Part shown: one piece after another, positions 1-7,428 of the stretch
Layout: each line of letters opens with the position of its first letter
Position numbering within the stretch: the first letter of the stretch is position 1
DNA from: Rubricella sp038526735
GTDB taxonomy: Bacteria; Pseudomonadota; Alphaproteobacteria; Rhodobacterales; Rhodobacteraceae
NCBI GenBank assembly: GCA_038526735.1
Contig: JBCBGM010000003.1
Span: 41,422-105,421, forward strand
Length of the DNA stretch: 64,000 bases
Reading direction: 5' to 3'
Position numbers and translations under genes: made by a program
The notes under the pieces: generated by a model
What the model was told of the DNA's origin: nothing
Databases searched by the model: none
Seen by the model: the letters and a program-made list of their open reading frames with translations, nothing else

Positions 1-744
1 CCGGTCTTTGCCACGTCCGAGACTGTCATCGCGCATATTCTGACGGGTGATCCGCGCACCGATGAGAAGGCGCGGGCAGGCATGCAGGGGCTCGCGCTCA
101 TGCTGAACCAGCGCACCGCGGTGGAGCCGCGTGTGGCCTCCGTTGATCTCGAAAGCGATGAGTTGGCGTTTTATCCGCTGCTCTATTGGCCTGTCGTGGA
201 GGGGCAGCCCACGCCAACCGACGAGGCTTACGCAAAGCTCAACCGGTTTATCCGCAACGGCGGGATGCTGCTGTTCGACACGGCGGACGCAAATATCGCT
301 GCTGTAGGCACCTCAACCCCGAACCGGCGTACGCTGCAACGGCTGGCAGAGCCGCTTGATCTGCCGCCTTTAGAGCCAATCCCCGAAGATCACGTGCTCA
401 CCCGAACCTTCTATCTGCTGCAGGCCTTCCCGGGCCGGTTCATCAACGGCAACACTTGGGTCGAGGCGGCACCTGACCCGGGCGAGTACGAAGAGGGCTC
501 TCCGTTTCGCCAATTGAATGACGGGGTGACGCCGGTTCTGATCGGTTCAAACGATTGGGCTGCCGCTTGGGCCGTGGATGATCTGGGGGCACCGCTCTTT
601 CAGGTCGGCAGGGGCGCTACCGGAAACCGTCAGCGCGAGATCGCGTATCGGTTTGGGGTCAATGTGGTGATGTATGTGCTCACCGGGAACTACAAATCCG
701 ATCAGGTGCATGTGCCTGCATTGCTTGAGAGGCTGGGCCAGTGA
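1..744 (+). CDS. DUF4159 domain-containing protein, 5' end outside the window
   Basis: The reading frame is open from base 1 to the TGA at 742-744, so the gene is cut by the window edge; about 247 residues are visible. The stretch FYPLLYWPV followed by LNRFIRNGGMLLFDTAD matches the DUF4159 pattern, a domain with a glutamine-amidotransferase-like fold whose biochemical role is unknown. In this family the domain often forms the C-terminal part of a larger membrane protein with an N-terminal BatA-type region, which would lie upstream of the window. The stop codon overlaps the GTG start of the next gene, so the two are very probably cotranscribed and translationally coupled. The family call is from remembered motifs; the full protein length cannot be judged. 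Confidence 0.75.
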   Translation, partial: PVFATSETVIAHILTGDPRTDEKARAGMQGLALMLNQRTAVEPRVASVDLESDELAFYPLLYWPVVEGQPTPTDEAYAKLNRFIRNGGMLLFDTADANIAAVGTSTPNRRTLQRLAEPLDLPPLEPIPEDHVLTRTFYLLQAFPGRFINGNTWVEAAPDPGEYEEGSPFRQLNDGVTPVLIGSNDWAAAWAVDDLGAPLFQVGRGATGNRQREIAYRFGVNVVMYVLTGNYKSDQVHVPALLERLGQ

Positions 745-2843
745 CCGCTTTCGTGACCTTCGACCCATACCTGCCACTTTGGATTTTGGCCGCCTTCGCC
801 ACCGCGACCGTGGTGATCCTCGGATACGCCGGCTGGCGCGGACTGACCGGAGCAGCACTGAGGTTTCTCGCAGCCCTGATCGTCCTGATCGCCCTCGCCA
901 ACCCATCGCTACGCGAAGAAGAGCGGACACCCCTCACCGACATCGCGTTTCTCGTGGTGGATGAGACGGCAAGCCAAGGCATAGACATCCGCCCCGATCA
1001 GATCGCGGAGGCGGAGGCCGCGCTGACCGAGCGTCTCAACCGGCTCGCGACCGATCCTGATGCGCCGCTTGAACTGCGCGTTTTGCGCGTCACCGACAGC
1101 TCGGGCATCGAGGGCGGAGAGCGTGGGACGTTCCTGATGACGGCGCTAGAAGCCGCCGCCGCCGAAGTTGCGCCAGACCGAATAGCCGGCGCAATGCTGC
1201 TGTCCGATGGGCAGCTCCATGACATCGACCACCCGCTGAACTTTCCCGCGCCAATCCACCTGTTCCTTACCGGGCGCAGCGATGAGTGGGATCGCCGCCT
1301 CGTCGTCGAACAGGCCCCCGCCTTTGGCATCGTGGGCGAAGAAGTGGCGATCACCATCCGCGCTGAAAACCTAGGGGTGCTGCCAGAGCAAGAGACCGGC
1401 GGGCGTATCCCGATGGATGTGCTGCTTGATGGTCAGCATGTGACGACCGTGCCTGTGCCCGTGGGCGAAGACATCTCATTCAATGTAGCAATTGAGCGGG
1501 CCGGGCAAAACGTGCTGGAGCTCTCGCTGCCCACCGGAGACGGAGAGCTGACCGCGCGTAACAATGCGGCACTCGTGCCGATCAACGGTGTGCGCGACAG
1601 GCTGCGCGTGCTCTTGGTCTCTGGCGAGCCGCACCCCGGCGGGCGCACCTGGCGCAATCTGCTAAAGGCGGACCCCTCGGTCGATCTGGTGCATTTCACC
1701 ATCCTCCGCCCACCGACCAAGCAAGACGGCACACCCGTCTTTGAGATGAGCCTCATCGCTTTCCCAACGCGCGAGCTGTTTATGGAGAAGATCGATGAGT
1801 TCGATCTCATCATCTTCGACCGCTACCGCCGCCGTGGTGTTTTGCCGGTGCCGTATCTGGCGAATATCGAGCGGTATGTCAGCCAAGGCGGCGCGGTTTT
1901 GATCGCCTCCGGCCCCGCGTTTGCGGGCGTTGAGAGCCTCTACCGCACGCCGCTGCGCGTGATCCTACCCGCTGAGCCCACAACGCGGGTGATAGAAGAA
2001 GGCTTCCTGCCACAAGTCACCGAGCTTGGCCGTCGCCACCCGGTCACCACCAACCTTGAGGCCGAGGCTCCGCGCCCGCCCGCTGAGGATGGCACGCCGG
2101 GTTGGGGGCGTTGGTTTCGGATGATCGAGCTGGATCAGTTTTCGGGCGACACTGTAATGAACGGCGTCGATGAACAGCCCCTCCTCATCCTGGATCGCCA
2201 CGGCGAAGGGCGCGTGGCCCTGCTGGCATCTGACCATGCGTGGCTGTGGTCTCGCGGCTATGAGGGCGGTGGGCCGCAGCTGGAGTTGCTGCGCCGGCTT
2301 GCCCATTGGTTAATGCAAGAGCCTGAGCTCGAGGAGGACGTCCTCATCGCTGAGCCTGACGCTGACGGGCTGATGATCGAGCGGCGCTCGCTGCGCGATA
2401 TCTCTCCGACGGTCACGGTGACGCAACCGGATGGGGAAACGCTGGCGGTCACACTGGCCGAAGTCTCTCCGGGCCGCTGGCAAGGCCGCGCGGATTTTGC
2501 GCAGGACGGGCTTTACCGCCTCGCTGAGGGAGATTTGAAGCGTGTCGTGGCGGTTGGCCCCTCCGCACCCCGCGAGTTTGCCAATGCCATCGCCTCTGCC
2601 GCGGTGTTACAGCCGGTGCTGGATGAGACGGGGGGAGGTGTGGCACGCATGGAGGATGGCCTGCCCACGATCCGCCGTGTTCAAGAGGGCCGCAACGCCG
2701 AAGGGCGCGGGTGGATTGGCCTCGTGGACCGTGATGCCTATCAGGTCGCCGATGTGCGCCTGACCTCGCTCGCACCGGGCTGGCTAGTGTTGCTGCTGAT
2801 TGCATCCTGCATCGTCGGCGCGTGGCGGGTTGAGGGGCGGTAG
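741..2843 (+). CDS. Membrane protein with central amidotransferase-like region, partner of DUF4159 protein
   Basis: A 700-residue protein starting at a GTG that overlaps the previous stop by 4 bp. Two hydrophobic segments lie near the N terminus (about residues 10-55, ending at ALANPSL) and one lies at the very C terminus (LAPGWLVLLLIASCIVGAW). The roughly 600 residues between would then lie on one side of the membrane. The middle contains LRVLLVSGEPHPGGRTWRN and a later GGAVLIASGPAFAG segment, like the glutamine-amidotransferase-like region of large BatA-linked membrane proteins; I see no convincing Cys-His catalytic pair. With its neighbour it probably belongs to a MoxR/Bat-type cluster that continues upstream. 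The exact function is unknown. Confidence 0.7.
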   Translation: MTAFVTFDPYLPLWILAAFATATVVILGYAGWRGLTGAALRFLAALIVLIALANPSLREEERTPLTDIAFLVVDETASQGIDIRPDQIAEAEAALTERLNRLATDPDAPLELRVLRVTDSSGIEGGERGTFLMTALEAAAAEVAPDRIAGAMLLSDGQLHDIDHPLNFPAPIHLFLTGRSDEWDRRLVVEQAPAFGIVGEEVAITIRAENLGVLPEQETGGRIPMDVLLDGQHVTTVPVPVGEDISFNVAIERAGQNVLELSLPTGDGELTARNNAALVPINGVRDRLRVLLVSGEPHPGGRTWRNLLKADPSVDLVHFTILRPPTKQDGTPVFEMSLIAFPTRELFMEKIDEFDLIIFDRYRRRGVLPVPYLANIERYVSQGGAVLIASGPAFAGVESLYRTPLRVILPAEPTTRVIEEGFLPQVTELGRRHPVTTNLEAEAPRPPAEDGTPGWGRWFRMIELDQFSGDTVMNGVDEQPLLILDRHGEGRVALLASDHAWLWSRGYEGGGPQLELLRRLAHWLMQEPELEEDVLIAEPDADGLMIERRSLRDISPTVTVTQPDGETLAVTLAEVSPGRWQGRADFAQDGLYRLAEGDLKRVVAVGPSAPREFANAIASAAVLQPVLDETGGGVARMEDGLPTIRRVQEGRNAEGRGWIGLVDRDAYQVADVRLTSLAPGWLVLLLIASCIVGAWRVEGR

Positions 2844-3032
2844 GTTACTACCGGCAATCAACCGTCGGGCTTGCAAGCTAAGCGCCTTAAACCATGAGTT
2901 GTGTGAGGCCTCTCGCACAATCAAAAGATGACCAAAAAAGGTTAAGAAACTGTGGCATGGCCCACGGTTCTTCGGTGTTCTGGATGGTAGCGAAAGGTCC
3001 CATCAGAACAGAACAACCAAAGAGCCCCTCTC

Positions 3033-4820
3033 ATGACTGTTACCGTGTCCGACCGTGTCACCCTCACCCGCGGTGAAATCGTCCCAATCAACGGAGATCG
3101 CTTCGTTGTACTAGAGAGCTTCGCGCGGTTTAGCGTTGTGGACGCTGAAGGGACAACGCTTGTCACTACCACCGACATCTTCGACCCGTTTGAGCATATT
3201 GGAAGCGATGTCTGGCATGTGCGAGATGACGGCGCAGGCAAATTCTCGGTTTACACACAACTTGGCACCGGCAGCACAGCAACCCGCAACATTGTCAGCT
3301 TTAATGCCGACGGCACGCGCCTGTCCTTAACCACCTATGAGGACGGCAACCCGACGTCGGGGACAGCCAACCCGTTCAACACCTATTTCCGCGGCGTTGA
3401 TCTGCCCGACGGCAAGGTTGCAGGCATCTACACCGATGACGACTTCCAATTGGTGATCTTCAACGCTGACGGCACGGTTGCCTCGACGACCGAGATTGAA
3501 GAGAGCACAACATCCGATCGCCCCACCTTCGTGGCCCGGCCCGTCGCTGTGTATAACGACGATAAAATCTATGTGTTCCACTACAACCGAGACACGGGTC
3601 TGAGCTTCTTTGAGGCCGCCGAGACATATCTGACGATCTTCAACCTCGATGGCACCGTCTTCAAAGAGATCCAGAAGGTGTCCGAGGCGAGCATGGGTTT
3701 GGCCGCGCGCCTGAGCACCCTCAAGAACGACGATCCGGTAGATGCGGCGGTTCTGAGCGACGGCAAAATCGTTGTGACTTATGCGTCGGAGTCGTTTGTC
3801 ACGGGTGTTGCCCAAACATCTGGCGACATCTTTTACAAGATCTACAACGCTGACGGCACGGTCTTCAAAGCCGAGGCCCGTGCAAACTCCGATCTCTTCG
3901 CAGACTTGCAGACACACCCAGAGGTCCACGCGTTCAACGACGGCACCTTCGCGATCACTTACGCCAACGAGTCTGGCCTTGAGCCCAACCCCGGCACCAG
4001 CCTGATCCGTCTCTTCAACGCAGACGGCACGCCAAACGGCGAAAGCGTTCCGATTGAGAGCTTTGGCTTTGGCCTCAACACCGAGATCCTGCCCGACGGC
4101 ACCGGACTGGTCAGCGATAGCCCGACGATCAACACGGTGTTCCCGATCGAAGTTGAGCTGGGCGAGAGCATCGCACCCTCCGATGAGCCTACCGAAAGCG
4201 ACGATGACCTCGAAGGCACCAAGGGCAAAGACAACGTCGATCTCTTGGGCGGCAACGACACCTACAACGCCAAGGGTGGCAAAGACAAAATCAACGGCGG
4301 CGACGGTGATGATGAGATCGACGGCGGCGGCGGCAAAGACACACTCAACGGCAACGATGGCAATGACGTTCTGCGCGGCGGCGGCGGCAAGGATAAGCTC
4401 AACGGCGGCGATGGTGGCGACAGCCTCAACGGCGGCGGCGGAAAAGACAACCTCAAGGGCAACGACGGGAATGACTTCCTCGTTGGCGGCGGAGGCAGCG
4501 ACCGGTTGAACGGCGGCGACGACGACGACAACCTCTCTGGCGGCGGTGGAAAAGACAAAATCGAGGGGGGCGCCGGAAACGACAGCCTGACCGGCGGCGG
4601 CGGTGCTGACACCTTCATCTTCACCAGCCGCGGCGACCGCGGAACCGACATCATCGAAGACTTCGAGCTTGGCAAAGACCGCCTTCAATTGCGCGACAGT
4701 GACCGAGATGACATCGACGTGGTCGGAGGGTTCGGCCTTGGCACGCTCATCACCTATGACGGCGGTCAGATCACGATCAAATCCACCACGATCACTATCG
4801 ACGACATCGAGTTTGTCTAA
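3033..4820 (+). CDS. RTX (calcium-binding nonapeptide repeat) secreted protein
   Basis: A 595-residue acidic protein. Residues about 1-390 contain repeated FNADGT, YNADGT or FNLDGT turns spaced every several tens of residues, which looks like a beta-propeller or other beta-repeat fold. Residues about 400-530 carry a run of glycine-rich nonapeptides of the GGxGxD type (GGDGDDEID, GGGGKDTLN, GNDGNDVLR and so on), which bind calcium as a parallel beta-roll. After these comes ADTFIFTSRGD and a DFELGKDRLQL segment of the kind found before type I secretion signals. There is no N-terminal signal peptide, which fits ABC/type I export. No type I secretion genes are in the window. The passenger has no enzymatic domain that I recognise. 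Confidence 0.88.
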   Translation: MTVTVSDRVTLTRGEIVPINGDRFVVLESFARFSVVDAEGTTLVTTTDIFDPFEHIGSDVWHVRDDGAGKFSVYTQLGTGSTATRNIVSFNADGTRLSLTTYEDGNPTSGTANPFNTYFRGVDLPDGKVAGIYTDDDFQLVIFNADGTVASTTEIEESTTSDRPTFVARPVAVYNDDKIYVFHYNRDTGLSFFEAAETYLTIFNLDGTVFKEIQKVSEASMGLAARLSTLKNDDPVDAAVLSDGKIVVTYASESFVTGVAQTSGDIFYKIYNADGTVFKAEARANSDLFADLQTHPEVHAFNDGTFAITYANESGLEPNPGTSLIRLFNADGTPNGESVPIESFGFGLNTEILPDGTGLVSDSPTINTVFPIEVELGESIAPSDEPTESDDDLEGTKGKDNVDLLGGNDTYNAKGGKDKINGGDGDDEIDGGGGKDTLNGNDGNDVLRGGGGKDKLNGGDGGDSLNGGGGKDNLKGNDGNDFLVGGGGSDRLNGGDDDDNLSGGGGKDKIEGGAGNDSLTGGGGADTFIFTSRGDRGTDIIEDFELGKDRLQLRDSDRDDIDVVGGFGLGTLITYDGGQITIKSTTITIDDIEFV

Positions 4821-4950
4821 GAGCGCATCTTCGCTGATGTCGTATAGGCTCAGTGGGGGGCCGCTCTGCTCAGACGGAGAATTCTTGAGACCAGACTGAT
4901 TTGCGGCCACGTTTGGGAGCACAACTCAATCAAACTTGGTCCGCGCTCCT

Positions 4951-6135
4951 ATGCTCCCAACCGACCTCCCCTTCACCCTCAACGAATATGACCGGCGTCT
5001 TGCCAAAACGCGGGCTGCGATGGGGGGGTTGGGGCTCGACGCGCTCTTTGTCACCGACCCCTCCAACATGGCGTGGCTCACCGGCTATGATGGCTGGTCT
5101 TTCTATGTGCACCAGGGCGTGCTCGTATTGCCCGACGGCGAGCCGATCTGGTGGGGGCGGCATATGGATATGCTCGGCGGCCGCCGCACGTGCTGGATGC
5201 AAGAGAGCAATATCCTCGGCTACACGGATGACTTCGTTCAATCCACCACCCGTCACCCGATGGAGGACCTTGCCGCGCGGTTGCGCTGCAAAGGGCTGGG
5301 CCATGCGCGCATCGGTGTGGAGATGGAGAATTACTACTACTCCGCAAAGGCCCATGCGGTCCTGCAAAGCGAGCTGCCTGACGCACCGCTCATCGACGCG
5401 ACAGGGTTGGTCAACTGGCAACGGCTGGTGAAGTCAGAGGCGGAGATCGCCTTCATCCGCAAAGCCGCGCGCATCTCTGACCATGTGATCACCACTGCGA
5501 TCGATCGCGCAGAGCCAGGTGTGCGTAAGAACGATCTCGTTGCAGACATCCTTCATGCGGGCATCACCGGGGTGGGCGAAGATTGGGGCGATTACCCCGC
5601 GATCATGCCGCTCACACCCTCGGGCCTGGATGCCACAGCGGCGCATCTGACCTGGGACGGCACCCCGATGCGCGCCGGAGAGGCGACTTTCTTCGAGCTT
5701 TCGGGGTGTTACCGCCGCTATCATGCGCCACTTTGCCGGACGGTCTATCTTGGCACCCCATCCGATACGGTTAGGCGCACCGAAGAGGCGCAGCTTGCGG
5801 GCATCGAAGCGGGGCTAAACGCTGCGCGTGCTGGCAACCGGACGTGTGACATCGCGAATGCCTTCCTCGATGTGCTCGTCAAGTATGGCATCGAGCGCTC
5901 GGGGCGGATGGGCTATCCGGTGGGCGTCAGCTATCCGCCCGACTGGGGGGAGCGTACTGCTTCGATCCGGACCGAAGACACCACTGTTTTGCAACCCGGC
6001 ATGACCTTCCACTTCATGCCTGCGCTTTGGATGGACGATTGGGGCTTGGAGACGACCGAGACGATCCTTATCCAAGACGACGGCCCGGCAGAGGCGCTCT
6101 GCAGCGTGGAGCGCAAACTCTTCGTCAAACCCTGA
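4951..6135 (+). CDS. doeA: Ectoine hydrolase-like M24 peptidase-fold enzyme (DoeA/EutD)
   Basis: A creatinase/prolidase-fold protein of 394 residues from the ATG at 4951; a TTG at 4936 would give 399. The order of segments (RLAKTRAAMGGLGLDALFVTDPSNMAWLTGYDGWSF split over the N-terminal domain, then MENYYYSAKAHAVLQ and WGDYPAIMPLTPSG) resembles DoeA/EutD, which opens the ectoine ring to N-acetyl-diaminobutyrate. The metal-ligand positions of true M24 peptidases look replaced: FFELSGCYRRYHAPLCRT stands where DxG...D is expected, and GYPVGVSY where GHGxG is expected. That is the state seen in creatinase and ectoine hydrolase. The usual partners (deacetylase doeB/eutE, ectoine transporter, regulators) are not beside it. 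Substrate assignment is from family resemblance. Confidence 0.72.
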   Translation: MLPTDLPFTLNEYDRRLAKTRAAMGGLGLDALFVTDPSNMAWLTGYDGWSFYVHQGVLVLPDGEPIWWGRHMDMLGGRRTCWMQESNILGYTDDFVQSTTRHPMEDLAARLRCKGLGHARIGVEMENYYYSAKAHAVLQSELPDAPLIDATGLVNWQRLVKSEAEIAFIRKAARISDHVITTAIDRAEPGVRKNDLVADILHAGITGVGEDWGDYPAIMPLTPSGLDATAAHLTWDGTPMRAGEATFFELSGCYRRYHAPLCRTVYLGTPSDTVRRTEEAQLAGIEAGLNAARAGNRTCDIANAFLDVLVKYGIERSGRMGYPVGVSYPPDWGERTASIRTEDTTVLQPGMTFHFMPALWMDDWGLETTETILIQDDGPAEALCSVERKLFVKP

Positions 6136-6240
6136 CCGTTCGCACCTATACGAAAGGATAGTGCCCGCTATCCGGCTGCGTTCAGACACCCCTCGACTGC
6201 CTTGCTATACACACGCAATTGCAGACCGAGGGTGCTAGAA

Positions 6241-7413
6241 ATGAAAATCGACGTCCTGTCACAGAGCGGCGCAACGGCGACGCAGGATCTGGCGAAAGAC
6301 ATCCAGGCCCTTGCTGAAACCCCACATTTCATCGCCGTAATGATGAACTGCGATCTCGATGTCACCCCACTTGTGGACGTCTCCAAAGGCACCAGCCTGA
6401 TCGGCGCAACGTCAGCCTTGGGCGCAATGTCTGACGCGGGCGCCTGCGACGGCGCGGTGGCGTTTTGCATCACCGACGCTGAGGGTGACTACGGCGTGGG
6501 GTACGCGCCCCTCTCAGACAGCCCCAACACCGCAGCTGCAAAAGCGACCAAAGACGCCCTCAGCGCCGCGGACCGACCGGGTGAGCGCCCATCCCTCGTC
6601 TGGGTCATGGCGACGCCGGGCTGCGAAGAGGAGGTTCTCGCGGGTATCCAAAGCGTTATCGGCTCCGACACGCCGATTGTGGGCGGCAGTGCGGCTGACA
6701 ATACGGTTGAGGGGAACTGGTTTGCCTTCGCCGACACCAAAGAGGATGGGGCTACCGTTGCCGTCGCGACCCTGTTTCCGTCAGGCCGAGTGCAGCACGC
6801 CTATCAAAACGGCTACGCCCCGAGTGAGACTGTGGGCCTCGTCACCCGCGTTTCGGGTCGGACCGTCCATGAGATCGACCACCGCCCCGCAGCTGAAGTC
6901 TACCACGACTGGACAGGTCACGCGGTGCCGGGTGTTGAAGAGGGCCAAACCGAGCCGCGCGCGATTTTAGGCGAGAGCACCTTCTGGCCGCTTGGTCGTA
7001 GCATTGCCCCGCTCAACGGTGTGCCGCAGTTCCTCCTGGCGCATCCAAGCGCGGTGAACCCCGATGGCTCCATCGAGCTGTTTGCCAACGTCTTTGAGGG
7101 AGAGAAACTGCACCTGATGTCAGGGCGTGTGGACGGTCTCGTCTCCCGCGCCGGGCGGGTGGCCGCACTCGCCAAAGACGCAAGGTCCGCCCCCACCGAC
7201 GCCATTGTGGGTGCGCTGATGGTTTACTGTGGTGGCTGCATGTTCGCCGTGCGCGACCGGATCGAAGATGTCGTCGGCGGCGTGCAAGAGGCGCTGCCAA
7301 ATGTGCCATTCGCCGGGTTCTTCTCCTTCGGGGAGCAAGGCCCCGTAGTGGAAGAGGGCAATCGCCATGGCAACCTGATGATATCTTGCCTAGTCTTTAC
7401 CCAAGACGGGTAA
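6241..7413 (+). CDS. nosP: FIST-domain sensor protein, NosP-like
   Basis: A 390-residue cytosolic protein with FIST_N (about residues 25-220) followed by FIST_C (about 225-375; GGCMFAVRDRIEDV and FAGFFSFGEQGPV are the conserved C-terminal parts). The ATG at 6241 is chosen because GAGGG lies about 10 bases upstream; a longer start at 6202 has no support. FIST proteins next to hybrid histidine kinases include NosP, a haem protein that senses nitric oxide and controls its partner kinase NahK. The gene lies 15 bp before such a kinase and then a LuxR-type regulator, the same layout as the Pseudomonas nosP region. Haem binding cannot be shown from sequence here, so the ligand is inferred. Confidence 0.72.
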   Translation: MKIDVLSQSGATATQDLAKDIQALAETPHFIAVMMNCDLDVTPLVDVSKGTSLIGATSALGAMSDAGACDGAVAFCITDAEGDYGVGYAPLSDSPNTAAAKATKDALSAADRPGERPSLVWVMATPGCEEEVLAGIQSVIGSDTPIVGGSAADNTVEGNWFAFADTKEDGATVAVATLFPSGRVQHAYQNGYAPSETVGLVTRVSGRTVHEIDHRPAAEVYHDWTGHAVPGVEEGQTEPRAILGESTFWPLGRSIAPLNGVPQFLLAHPSAVNPDGSIELFANVFEGEKLHLMSGRVDGLVSRAGRVAALAKDARSAPTDAIVGALMVYCGGCMFAVRDRIEDVVGGVQEALPNVPFAGFFSFGEQGPVVEEGNRHGNLMISCLVFTQDG

Positions 7414-7428
7414 CCGAGAGCATCAATC

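Noticed and set aside
4240..4620. Short regularly spaced DNA repeats that could look like a CRISPR array
   Set aside because: They lie in frame inside the RTX gene and encode nonapeptide repeats; spacers are not unique sequences.
3327..4922. Long antisense open frame (531 residues) opposite the RTX gene
   Set aside because: It is rich in Ala and Val in a pattern that mirrors the glycine/aspartate repeat codons; a shadow of the RTX coding sequence.
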